From an uncultured Oscillibacter sp. (GTDB lineage Bacteria > Bacillota > Clostridia > Oscillospirales > Oscillospiraceae): a stretch of DNA of 7,663 nt. A program made the position numbers and the translations under genes. Location of the stretch: assembly GCA_946530565.1 (NCBI GenBank), contig CAMNAE010000068.1, positions 1 to 7,663 on the forward strand, written 5' to 3'. Below are positions 1-5,838 of this stretch, one piece after another; within the stretch, counting starts at the first letter, position 1, and each line of letters opens with the position of its first letter. The notes under the pieces are model-generated. The model searched no databases and had not been told where the DNA came from. It worked only from the letters and a program-made list of their open reading frames with translations.

Positions 1-1004
1 GTCTTTTGAAGACCCGAGGCTATCGAGAGCAGGCGCTCATTTGAATGGCTCTTTCCGAGCCGGTCGAGCGCGGCGTTATCGTAATTGCCCGAAAGCAGCG
101 CCTCACTCCCCTTCGGGGCCATGCGGCGAAGAAGAAGATCCCGCGTGAGCTCAGCGAGCTCAGATAGGATCGTCGCAACGTCCTTGCCGTTCTGGTAGAG
201 CGTATCTGCTTTTTCAAGGCACGCGGCGACGTCCCGCCGCGCGATCGCCTCCATCAGCTCCATCGTGCGGATCGGGCCGCTGAGACCCAGTACCTCGAGC
301 ACCGCGTCGCGGTCGATCGTGCCGCCCGAGGCCGCGCACTGGTCAAGCAGACTCAGTCCGTCGCGCAGCGCGCCGTTTGCCATGCGGGCAAGGAGCTGCG
401 CTGCGTCCGGCTTCAAGTCGATCTTCTCCTGCGCAGAGACATACGCAAGCCGCTCGGCGATGTCGCTCGCCTGGATGCGTCGGAAGGAATAGCGCTGGCA
501 GCGCGAGAGGATCGTCGCCGGGACCTTGTGGAGCTCGGTCGTCGCGAGGATGAACAGAAGATGCTCAGGCGGTTCTTCGAGAATTTTTAAAAGCGCGTTG
601 AAGGCCGGCGTTGAGAGCATGTGCACCTCATCGACGATGTAGACGCGTTTTTTGACCCCGGCCGGCGCGTAGATCGCGTCGTCACGGAGCGTACGGATGC
701 TGTCGACTCCGTTGTTGCTCGCCGCGTCGATCTCGAGTACGTCCAGGATCGTGCCGTTCTCGATGCCGCGGCAAGCCTCACAGACGCCGCAGGGATCGCC
801 GTTTTGCGGGTTCAGGCAGTTGACGGCCTTCGACAGGATCTTCGCGCAGGTCGTTTTGCCCGTGCCCCGCGTACCGGTGAAAAGATAGGCGTGGGAGACG
901 TGACCCTCGGCCACCTGACGCCGCAATATGCCGGTGATATGATCCTGACCGATCACGTCGGCAAAGGTCTTGGGCCGCCACTTGCGGTACAGCGCCTGAT
1001 ACAT
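1..1004 (-). CDS. dnaX: DNA polymerase III subunit gamma/tau, N-terminal part (cut by window edge)
   Basis: DnaX is the ATPase of the clamp loader that places the beta sliding clamp on primed DNA and, as tau, tethers polymerase cores at the fork. The visible 334 residues begin MYQALYRKWRPKTFADVIGQ, the hallmark DnaX N-terminus. In order they carry Walker A GTRGTGKTT (about 44-52), a four-cysteine zinc module (C63, C72, C75, C78), Walker B VYIVDEVHML (121-130), the sensor/arginine-finger motif ILSRCQR (165-171), the sensor-2 region NGALRDGLSLLDQ (210-222) and the start of domain III. The ATG at 1004 is preceded by GGAGG at 7-base spacing. The frame is open to the left edge, so the C-terminal region and any gamma/tau frameshift site lie outside. 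The SRP RNA gene lies just upstream, the same order as scr-dnaX in Bacillus. Family assignment is essentially certain. Confidence 0.97.
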   Translation of the reverse strand, partial: MYQALYRKWRPKTFADVIGQDHITGILRRQVAEGHVSHAYLFTGTRGTGKTTCAKILSKAVNCLNPQNGDPCGVCEACRGIENGTILDVLEIDAASNNGVDSIRTLRDDAIYAPAGVKKRVYIVDEVHMLSTPAFNALLKILEEPPEHLLFILATTELHKVPATILSRCQRYSFRRIQASDIAERLAYVSAQEKIDLKPDAAQLLARMANGALRDGLSLLDQCAASGGTIDRDAVLEVLGLSGPIRTMELMEAIARRDVAACLEKADTLYQNGKDVATILSELAELTRDLLLRRMAPKGSEALLSGNYDNAALDRLGKSHSNERLLSIASGLQK

Positions 1005-1011
1005 CTCCTCA

Positions 1012-1016
1012 CCTCC
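1012..1016 (-). promoter_or_regulatory. Shine-Dalgarno site of dnaX
   Basis: GGAGG lies 7 bases before the ATG at 1004. This fixes the dnaX start. An in-frame ATG nine codons earlier (1031-1029) has its only possible SD (GGAGGAG) 1-3 bases away and inside the SRP RNA helix, so it is a poorer choice. Confidence 0.85.
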
Positions 1017-1032
1017 GCCATCAGATAACATA

Positions 1033-1170
1033 CTCCTCCGCATACAGCTGCGGAACCGGCGCCCTCACGGCACATGGAACATCCCGCTGAATGCTGCTCG
1101 GTTCCCCGCCTGACATGGTTCACGGGCATCCATTGCGCGAGACCGGCTCCGCAGCTGTATGCGGAGGAGC
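1033..1170 (-). ncRNA. ffs: Signal recognition particle RNA, small bacterial type (4.5S/scRNA)
   Basis: SRP RNA binds the M domain of Ffh and scaffolds co-translational targeting of membrane and secreted proteins. The minus-strand transcript folds as one long hairpin. Its tip is domain IV: GTCAGG (1114-1109), a CGG/CCG stem closed by a GGAA tetraloop (1105-1102), then AGCAGC (1098-1093). This gives the symmetric and asymmetric internal loops recognised by Ffh, the latter with GAACC on the 5' side. Below it, CCCG pairs with CGGG, and GCGCA..TGGA pairs with TCCA..TGTGC. The ends are closed by a 21-bp perfect inverted repeat (1033-1053 with 1149-1169) that extends to about 27 bp with one G-U pair. 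No Alu domain is visible, so it is the small, E. coli-like form. The exact ends are estimates: the promoter predicts a start near 1176, and the 3' end is placed at the foot of the helix. No T-tract follows, so the 3' end probably arises by processing of an ffs-dnaX transcript. Confidence 0.93.
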
Positions 1171-1182
1171 TGTCGCTCGTAT

Positions 1183-1211
1183 ATATTACAACGAATCTTT
1201 CAAAAACGCAA
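1183..1211 (-). promoter_or_regulatory. Sigma-70-type promoter of ffs (and probably dnaX)
   Basis: Reading the minus strand, TTGCGT (1211-1206) and TAATAT (1188-1183) are separated by exactly 17 bases. A start about 7 bases further falls near 1176, a few bases before the SRP RNA closing helix. The -35 box begins 9 bases after the stop codon of the upstream Ig-like gene. Seen directly as a match to the consensus; activity is inferred. Confidence 0.75.
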
Positions 1212-1219
1212 GAGTAAAA

Positions 1220-4198
1220 TCAATAGGAACTGAACCCGATCGAGCGAACGGAGTAGTTTCCGCTGGCAAGACTCGTGTTGAGGCTCGAGAGCAGCTGGAT
1301 CAGCACGGCCCGCGCGTCCACGGTGAAGGCGGTCTTGCCGCTCTCGGCGCCGTTGTAGTTTTTAAAGCCGAGATAGGTCCCGGTCGTGAACGTGGCCATG
1401 TCGACGCTGACAGAGCCGCTGCGGCGCACCTGGTTGAGATTCGCGCGGTCGGCGTAATCGGCGATGTAGAATTCCGCGGTCTTCGCGCCGGGCTTCAGCG
1501 TCAGGTTTGCCGCGGTCAGCTGATTGCCGACGCCGTAGCCGCGGTAGACGGCCGTGATCGTTCCGTCGGCGCTGTTGTAGACCTGCTCGATGTAACGGCG
1601 GGATCCGAGCGTGGCTCCGGGCGTATAGATATACGACGTTCCGGACTGCCGCCCGCGGGCGCGCAGGAACTGCGCAAGGTAGGTAAAGGCCGCGCCGTCG
1701 GCAGCGTCGGTCACGTGGACGTTGCAGTACGAGAGCAGCGGGCTGCCCCGGTCAACATTCACGCGCGCACTGATGACCGCGTCGCCCGCGGCGTGCGCGG
1801 TGATGACGCCGCTCTGGCTCACCGTCGCGACATTCGGATTGCTGCTGCCCCAGGAGATCCTTTGATCGTCTGCATTGCGCGGGAAGACGATTCCGATGAG
1901 CGCGAACTCCTGACCGCGCCTGAGGTTCAGATTCTCATAGCTCAGATAGATCGAGGTCGCGTTGATCACGCCCTGCGTCACGTTGACGCGGCAGGTGTCG
2001 CTCACACCGTCGCAGATCGCGGTGACAGTGGCGGTGCCGGCGCCCCGGCCGGTCACGCGGCCCTGAGAGTCGACCGTGCAGACGTTCGGGTCGCTCGTGA
2101 TGAACTCAATGCCGTCTTCGGCATAATTCGGGCGGACGGTGACGTTCAGGCGCTGCGTCTCGCCGGTCTCGATGTCGAGCGTATGCGTCTGAAAATTGAT
2201 GTCGGTCACGATGCGGGTGTTCGTCACATTTACGGTAAAGCGGCGATTCATTAAAACCGTGTTGTTGAGCACCGGATAGACCCAGGCGGTGCCGTTGGCC
2301 TTGGCGACGATCTCACCCGTGCGGCTGTCGAGGTCGATCACCTGGGTGGAGTTCGTCGTAAAGCGCAGGGAGCCGCTGGAGCCGGAAGGCAGCAGCGCGA
2401 GGTACTGCCGGAGCGAGAGCGACCAGCCGACCCGGAGCGACGCTGAGGCCATGCTCCAGCTCACATCTGTCGCCGTGCCGCCTCCGCCGGAGACGATGAC
2501 TGTACACGTGGCCCTTAAGCCGCTGCCGTCGGCTGCGGTCGCGGTGATCGTGCAGCTGCCCGCGCTGTTCGCGGTGAGAAGCCCCTTTACCGTGTCGATC
2601 TCAGCAACGCCAGCGTCGCTCGAGCTCCAGGTGACATTCGGCACCGCGGCGTCAGAGGGCGTCACGTCGATCGTCAGGTTACGGCTTGCGCCGGCGGTCA
2701 GATTCAGGTAGTTGATGCCGAGGATGCTCGAGGCCTGGTGGATGCGGATCGCGGTCGGGTGGATCACACTGTCGACCACGGTGACCGTGCAGGTATAGCT
2801 CGAGCCGTCGACCGTCGCGCTGATCACGGCTGTGCCGTTTTTGATGCCGGTCACAAGTCCTGTCGTCGAGACCGTCGCGACCGCGCTGTCGCTCGTGCTC
2901 CAGGAGGCCGCCGCAGAAGGTGCAAGCAGCGTGAGCTGATGGCTCTCATCGACCTTCATCGAATAGTTGCTCTCGGTGAGCCCCTGCGCGCCGGCTGCCG
3001 TCACCGTCACGCTCAGTGCGGCCGCGGCGCCGCCGCCATCCTGTGCGGCGGCACGGAGCGTCGTTTTGCCCTCCTTGACGCCTTGCACCGTGCAGGTGCC
3101 CTCGCTCTCACTCACATTGACAACGCTCAGGACCGACGGATCGTCGCTGGTCCATGAGAGCGAACGGTTGAAGGCGTTCGCGGGCGAGACCGAGGCGGAG
3201 ACGACCGTGCTCGCGCCGGCGGCAAGCGAGATATCCGTGCTTACAAAGCTGATCGCCTCAACGGGCACGCTTGCGACCTGAACGCTGCAGGTGAAGGTCT
3301 GGCCGCCCATCGTCGCGGTGATCGTGGCAGTGCCCTCCCCCACCGCGGTCACGGTCGCGCTGCTGCCCGTGGGCGTGACGGTCGCAACGGCGGCATTGTC
3401 GCTGACCCAGGAGGCACTTGTCACACTGCCGGTAAATTCCAGTGTCGCAGTATCGCCGGGCTGGAGGTTCAGCGCGCTCTGCTTTAAGCCGACGCGCGGA
3501 CTGTCATAGCGAAGAACAGCGGTAAGATTCTGGTTCGTGAGCTCACGCGCGCGCTCAGGAGCGCGCTCTTCGACCATGCGCGTGAGGATCGAGCCCGCTG
3601 ATTCCTGATCGATCTTCGACCAGTCGGAGGCGGAGCCCGCATAGAAGGCGTTTTGCAGCGCATCGCAGCCGCCCCAGACGAGCAGCTTCAGATCCGTGAG
3701 GCTCTTGGGAAGATAGATCGTTTTGAGACTGCGGCAGTAACCGAAGGCCACGTAGGAGATGCTCTTAACGTCGCTCCCGATCTCCGCCGTCGTCAGATTC
3801 TCGCAGCCTGCGAACGCGCCGGTCGAGATGCCGGTGATGCCGCCGTCGACGGTCACGGTCCTGATGTCGCCGCGGTGCTCCTCGCACCAGGGGCCCCACT
3901 TGACGTCATTGCGGCCGGCAAGGATCTCAAGATAGTCGCGCACCTGGGCGATCTCGCTGCTCAGGCCCTCGGGGATGTCGACCGATTCCATCTCGCCGAT
4001 GCCGGTGACGAGCAGATGCCCGTCGGAATCGAGCGTCCAGGAAATGCGGCTGCCTGCGCTGCCGCTTGCGACCACGTCTGCTCCCTGCACGCTGCAGGCA
4101 AAATCGGTCTTCACCTCAGACTCATCGCCCGCATAAGCCGCGGGCAGAAGCGTCAAGACCATGCCGAGGGCCAGAAGAACGGACAATAAACGTTTCAT
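1220..4198 (-). CDS. Secreted BspA-type LRR protein with seven Ig-like (Big_2) domains
   Basis: A 992-residue exported protein of unknown specific role, probably adhesive or structural at the cell surface. Residues 1-23 (MKRLLSVLLALGMVLTLLPA then AYA) form a signal peptide with an AxA-type cleavage site before GDESE. Residues about 54-70 (WTLDSDGHLLVTGIGEM) match the segment that commonly precedes BspA-like LRRs in Clostridia. Residues about 112-197 are LRR_5 repeats (GAFAGCENL, VAFGYCRSLKTIYLP). Seven Ig-like modules follow at about 236-309, 313-400, 407-475, 481-570, 576-659, 662-741 and 746-830, each with a W(S)S(S)xxxVATV-like strand and a GTATITA-like strand; module 5 is the most degenerate. 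Residues 831-992 are unrecognised. I see no LPXTG motif, SLH domain or C-terminal membrane helix, so how it is retained is unclear. The ATG at 4198 was chosen because AGGAGG precedes it and the signal peptide starts there; the frame opens 18 codons earlier without an SD. No terminator follows the TGA. Confidence 0.9.
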   Translation of the reverse strand: MKRLLSVLLALGMVLTLLPAAYAGDESEVKTDFACSVQGADVVASGSAGSRISWTLDSDGHLLVTGIGEMESVDIPEGLSSEIAQVRDYLEILAGRNDVKWGPWCEEHRGDIRTVTVDGGITGISTGAFAGCENLTTAEIGSDVKSISYVAFGYCRSLKTIYLPKSLTDLKLLVWGGCDALQNAFYAGSASDWSKIDQESAGSILTRMVEERAPERARELTNQNLTAVLRYDSPRVGLKQSALNLQPGDTATLEFTGSVTSASWVSDNAAVATVTPTGSSATVTAVGEGTATITATMGGQTFTCSVQVASVPVEAISFVSTDISLAAGASTVVSASVSPANAFNRSLSWTSDDPSVLSVVNVSESEGTCTVQGVKEGKTTLRAAAQDGGGAAAALSVTVTAAGAQGLTESNYSMKVDESHQLTLLAPSAAASWSTSDSAVATVSTTGLVTGIKNGTAVISATVDGSSYTCTVTVVDSVIHPTAIRIHQASSILGINYLNLTAGASRNLTIDVTPSDAAVPNVTWSSSDAGVAEIDTVKGLLTANSAGSCTITATAADGSGLRATCTVIVSGGGGTATDVSWSMASASLRVGWSLSLRQYLALLPSGSSGSLRFTTNSTQVIDLDSRTGEIVAKANGTAWVYPVLNNTVLMNRRFTVNVTNTRIVTDINFQTHTLDIETGETQRLNVTVRPNYAEDGIEFITSDPNVCTVDSQGRVTGRGAGTATVTAICDGVSDTCRVNVTQGVINATSIYLSYENLNLRRGQEFALIGIVFPRNADDQRISWGSSNPNVATVSQSGVITAHAAGDAVISARVNVDRGSPLLSYCNVHVTDAADGAAFTYLAQFLRARGRQSGTSYIYTPGATLGSRRYIEQVYNSADGTITAVYRGYGVGNQLTAANLTLKPGAKTAEFYIADYADRANLNQVRRSGSVSVDMATFTTGTYLGFKNYNGAESGKTAFTVDARAVLIQLLSSLNTSLASGNYSVRSIGFSSY

Positions 4199-4202
4199 AG
4201 TG

Positions 4203-4208
4203 CCTCCT
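4203..4208 (-). promoter_or_regulatory. Shine-Dalgarno site of the Ig-like protein gene
   Basis: AGGAGG stands 4 bases before the ATG at 4198. It selects the start that gives a canonical signal peptide, rather than the in-frame ATG at 4252, which has no SD and would put 18 charged or polar residues in front of the signal peptide. Confidence 0.85.
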
Positions 4209-4262
4209 GTATCATCGCGCCGGCTTTTTAAGCACCGTGCGGCCATCTCCAACGTTCATGCA

Positions 4263-4281
4263 CAGCGGCTTTGCGCCGCTG
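4263..4281. other. 7-bp stem-loop in the Ig-like gene leader
   Basis: CAGCGGC (4263-4269) and GCCGCTG (4275-4281) pair around a 5-base loop. On the minus strand it lies in the 5' untranslated leader of the Ig-like gene. No T-tract follows on either strand, so it is not a classical terminator. Any role in mRNA stability or attenuation is speculative. Confidence 0.4.
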
Positions 4282-4300
4282 GGAATCATACTCAAGATCC

Positions 4301-4331
4301 GTGCGATCGCACTATATACCTATAATCGCAC
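4301..4331. promoter_or_regulatory. Palindrome GTGCGATCGCAC plus an extra half-site, possible operator
   Basis: A perfect 12-bp palindrome occupies 4301-4312, and a further copy of its half-site ATCGCAC lies at 4325-4331, 19 bp from the second arm. On the minus strand the extra half-site overlaps the predicted transcription start of the Ig-like gene, and the palindrome lies about 20-30 bases downstream. That is a suitable place for a repressor. The symmetry is seen directly; operator function is inferred and no regulator gene is in the window. Confidence 0.4.
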
Positions 4332-4337
4332 GTATAC

Positions 4338-4366
4338 AGAATAGCACAGCAACTGTGAAAATGCAA
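4338..4366 (-). promoter_or_regulatory. Candidate promoter of the Ig-like protein gene
   Basis: Minus-strand TTGCAT (4366-4361) and TATTCT (4343-4338) are spaced by 17 bases, predicting a start near 4331 and a leader of about 130 bases. Other AT-rich hexamers nearby (around 4313-4326) could serve as alternative -10 boxes but lack a good -35. Confidence 0.55.
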
Positions 4367-4459
4367 CGGTCTTTGCACTCTCAGGTGCGTCTTTTGGCGA
4401 AAAATCAACGCCGCTTCGCCCACTGCTCGGAATTTGTTGAATTTTTTCGACTTTTTGGC

Positions 4460-4488
4460 TTGAAGCGGCGGTGCAAGGCTGTTATAAT
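4460..4488 (+). promoter_or_regulatory. Strong promoter of ackA
   Basis: TTGAAG (4460-4465) and a perfect TATAAT (4483-4488) are separated by 17 bases. The region just upstream (about 4431-4457) is a run of T-rich tracts resembling an UP element. The predicted start near 4495 gives a leader of about 48 bases. The near-consensus boxes suggest high expression, as expected for an energy-yielding fermentation enzyme. Confidence 0.85.
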
Positions 4489-4505
4489 AATTGATTGCAA
4501 ACAAA

Positions 4506-4519
4506 GGCGGCGCGCCGCC
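4506..4519. other. 14-bp perfect GC palindrome in the ackA leader
   Basis: GGCGGCGCGCCGCC reads identically on both strands. It sits in the predicted ackA 5' leader, ending 6 bases before the SD. As RNA it can form a 5-bp GGCGG/CCGCC stem with a CGCG loop. It could influence translation initiation or bind a protein as DNA; neither is demonstrated. Confidence 0.5.
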
Positions 4520-4525
4520 GAATAT

Positions 4526-4531
4526 GAGGAG
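4526..4531 (+). promoter_or_regulatory. Shine-Dalgarno site of ackA
   Basis: GAGGAG lies 11 bases before the ATG at 4543. An in-frame TTG at 4534 is only 2 bases from the SD and would add three residues not found in the family, so the ATG is preferred. Confidence 0.8.
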
Positions 4532-4542
4532 ATTTGATCAAC

Positions 4543-5748
4543 ATGAACATTCTTGTCATCAACGCGGGCAGCTCTTCCCTGAAGTATCAGCTGCTCAATC
4601 CCGATTCCGGCGAGCTGCTCGCCAAGGGCCTTTGCGAGCGCATCGGCATCGACGGCAAGTTCACCTACAAGCCCCAGATTGAGGGCAAGGCGAAGCAGGA
4701 TGCGGTCGACGTGGCGATGCCCACGCACTCCGAGGCGATCCAGACCGTTCTGAACGCCCTCGTCGATCCCGTCAACGGCGTGATCGGCTCCATGAAGGAG
4801 ATCGACGCGGTCGGTCACCGCGTGGTGCACGGCGGCGAGGCCTTCAGCAAGAGCGTTCTGATCACCGACGAGGTCATGAAGACGATCGAGGAGTGCATCC
4901 CCCTCGCCCCGCTTCACAACCCCGCGAACCTCACCGGCATCCGCGCCTGCCAGGACGTGATGCCCGGCGTGCCGATGGTGGCCGTGTTCGATACCGCCTT
5001 CCATCAGACCATGCCTGCCAAGGCCTACATGTACGCGCTCCCCTACGAGTACTATGAAGAGGACAAGGTCCGCCGCTACGGCTTCCACGGCACCAGCCAC
5101 AAGTATGTTGCCGGCCGTGCTGCCGCGATGCTCGGCAAGGATCCCTCCGAGCTCAAGCTGATCTCCTGCCACCTCGGCAACGGCTCCTCCGTCACCGCGA
5201 TCGACGGCGGCAAGAGCGTCGATACCTCCATGGGCTTCACCCCGCTTGCCGGCGTGCTCATGGGCACCCGTGCGGGCGACCTCGACGCGGGCATCCTGCA
5301 GTACCTGATGAAGAAGCACAACCTCACGATCGACCAGATGCTCGACGTTCTGAACAAGAAGTCCGGCGTCCAGGGCGTTTCCGGCGTGTCCTCTGACTTC
5401 CGTGATCTCGAAGCCGCCGGCCATGAGGGCATCACCCGTGCCGCGCTCGCCGTCGATATGTTCAACTACGGCGTCAAGAAGCTGATCGGCTCCTATGCCG
5501 CCGCGATGGGCGGGGTCGACGCGATCATCTTCACCGCCGGCGTCGGCGAGAACTCCATCTCCCAGCGCATGGCCATCGCCTCCGGTCTTGAGTTCATGGG
5601 CGTGAAGATGGACGCCGCCGCGAACAACTGCCGCGGCAAGGAGACCGTGATCTCCGCCGCCGACTCCAAGGTGAAGGTCCTGCTGATCCCCACCAACGAG
5701 GAGCTCATGATCGCGATGGACACCGCCGCGATCGTCTCCGGGAAGTAA
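4543..5748 (+). CDS. ackA: Acetate kinase
   Basis: Cytosolic enzyme that transfers the phosphate of acetyl phosphate to ADP, giving acetate and ATP. It is the substrate-level phosphorylation step of acetate fermentation and is reversible for acetate activation. The 401 residues match the usual family length of about 400. The family N-terminal signature NAGSSSLK spans 7-14. Residues equivalent to those characterised in Methanosarcina thermophila acetate kinase are all present: N7, R93 (GHRVVHGG), D150 (FDTAFH), H182 in RRYGFHGTSHKYV, R243 (GTR) and E386 (PTNEE). The nucleotide-binding motif AGVGENS is at 332-338. It has its own near-consensus promoter and a strong terminator, so it appears monocistronic. 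The usual partner pta is not adjacent; the neighbours are a divergent Ig-like gene and a convergent ilvD. Codons are strongly C- and G-ending (GGC, ATC, AAC, AAG, CTC), consistent with high expression. Confidence 0.98.
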   Translation: MNILVINAGSSSLKYQLLNPDSGELLAKGLCERIGIDGKFTYKPQIEGKAKQDAVDVAMPTHSEAIQTVLNALVDPVNGVIGSMKEIDAVGHRVVHGGEAFSKSVLITDEVMKTIEECIPLAPLHNPANLTGIRACQDVMPGVPMVAVFDTAFHQTMPAKAYMYALPYEYYEEDKVRRYGFHGTSHKYVAGRAAAMLGKDPSELKLISCHLGNGSSVTAIDGGKSVDTSMGFTPLAGVLMGTRAGDLDAGILQYLMKKHNLTIDQMLDVLNKKSGVQGVSGVSSDFRDLEAAGHEGITRAALAVDMFNYGVKKLIGSYAAAMGGVDAIIFTAGVGENSISQRMAIASGLEFMGVKMDAAANNCRGKETVISAADSKVKVLLIPTNEELMIAMDTAAIVSGK

Positions 5749-5776
5749 GATTCAACAAGAACTGACCTGGCGCTTG

Positions 5777-5817
5777 AAAAAAGCCGCAGACCCGATCACC
5801 GGGCCTGCGGCTTTTTT
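5777..5817. terminator. Bidirectional intrinsic terminator between ackA and ilvD
   Basis: A 12-position stem, GCCGCAGACCCG (5783-5794) with its partner 5800-5811, has one A-C mismatch and a 5-base loop. It is flanked by six A on the left and six T on the right, so it ends in a U-tract whichever strand is transcribed. It lies 28 bases after the ackA stop and 21 bases beyond the ilvD stop, suiting both convergent genes. Confidence 0.93.
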
Positions 5818-5838
5818 CGCTTCTTACTGTCTTATTTC

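Noticed and set aside
1033..1169. Inverted repeat as insertion-sequence ends or attachment site
   Set aside because: The repeat encloses only the SRP domain IV fold, with no transposase or target duplication; it is explained as the closing helix of the RNA.
1091..2254. Long plus-strand open frame (387 codons) opposite the Ig-like gene
   Set aside because: It starts inside the SRP RNA, has low-complexity Arg/Ala/Val/Asp-rich content with no recognisable domain, and is antisense to clear Ig-like coding sequence. High GC suppresses stops in this frame.
4199..4252. 18-codon N-terminal extension of the Ig-like protein
   Set aside because: It has no SD and would bury the signal peptide; AGGAGG supports the ATG at 4198.
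4263..4281. GC stem-loop as a terminator
   Set aside because: No T-tract follows on either strand and no gene ends nearby.
4271..4537. Small plus-strand open frame of 88 codons upstream of ackA
   Set aside because: It runs through the consensus-like ackA promoter and SD, has no SD of its own and no recognisable sequence features.
4534..4542. TTG start adding three residues to acetate kinase
   Set aside because: It is only 2 bases from the SD, and the family N-terminus begins at the later ATG.
4405..5424. Long minus-strand open frame (339 codons) opposite ackA
   Set aside because: It is antisense to a fully conserved acetate kinase, rich in His/Gly/Val/Asp from mirrored codon bias, and has no SD.
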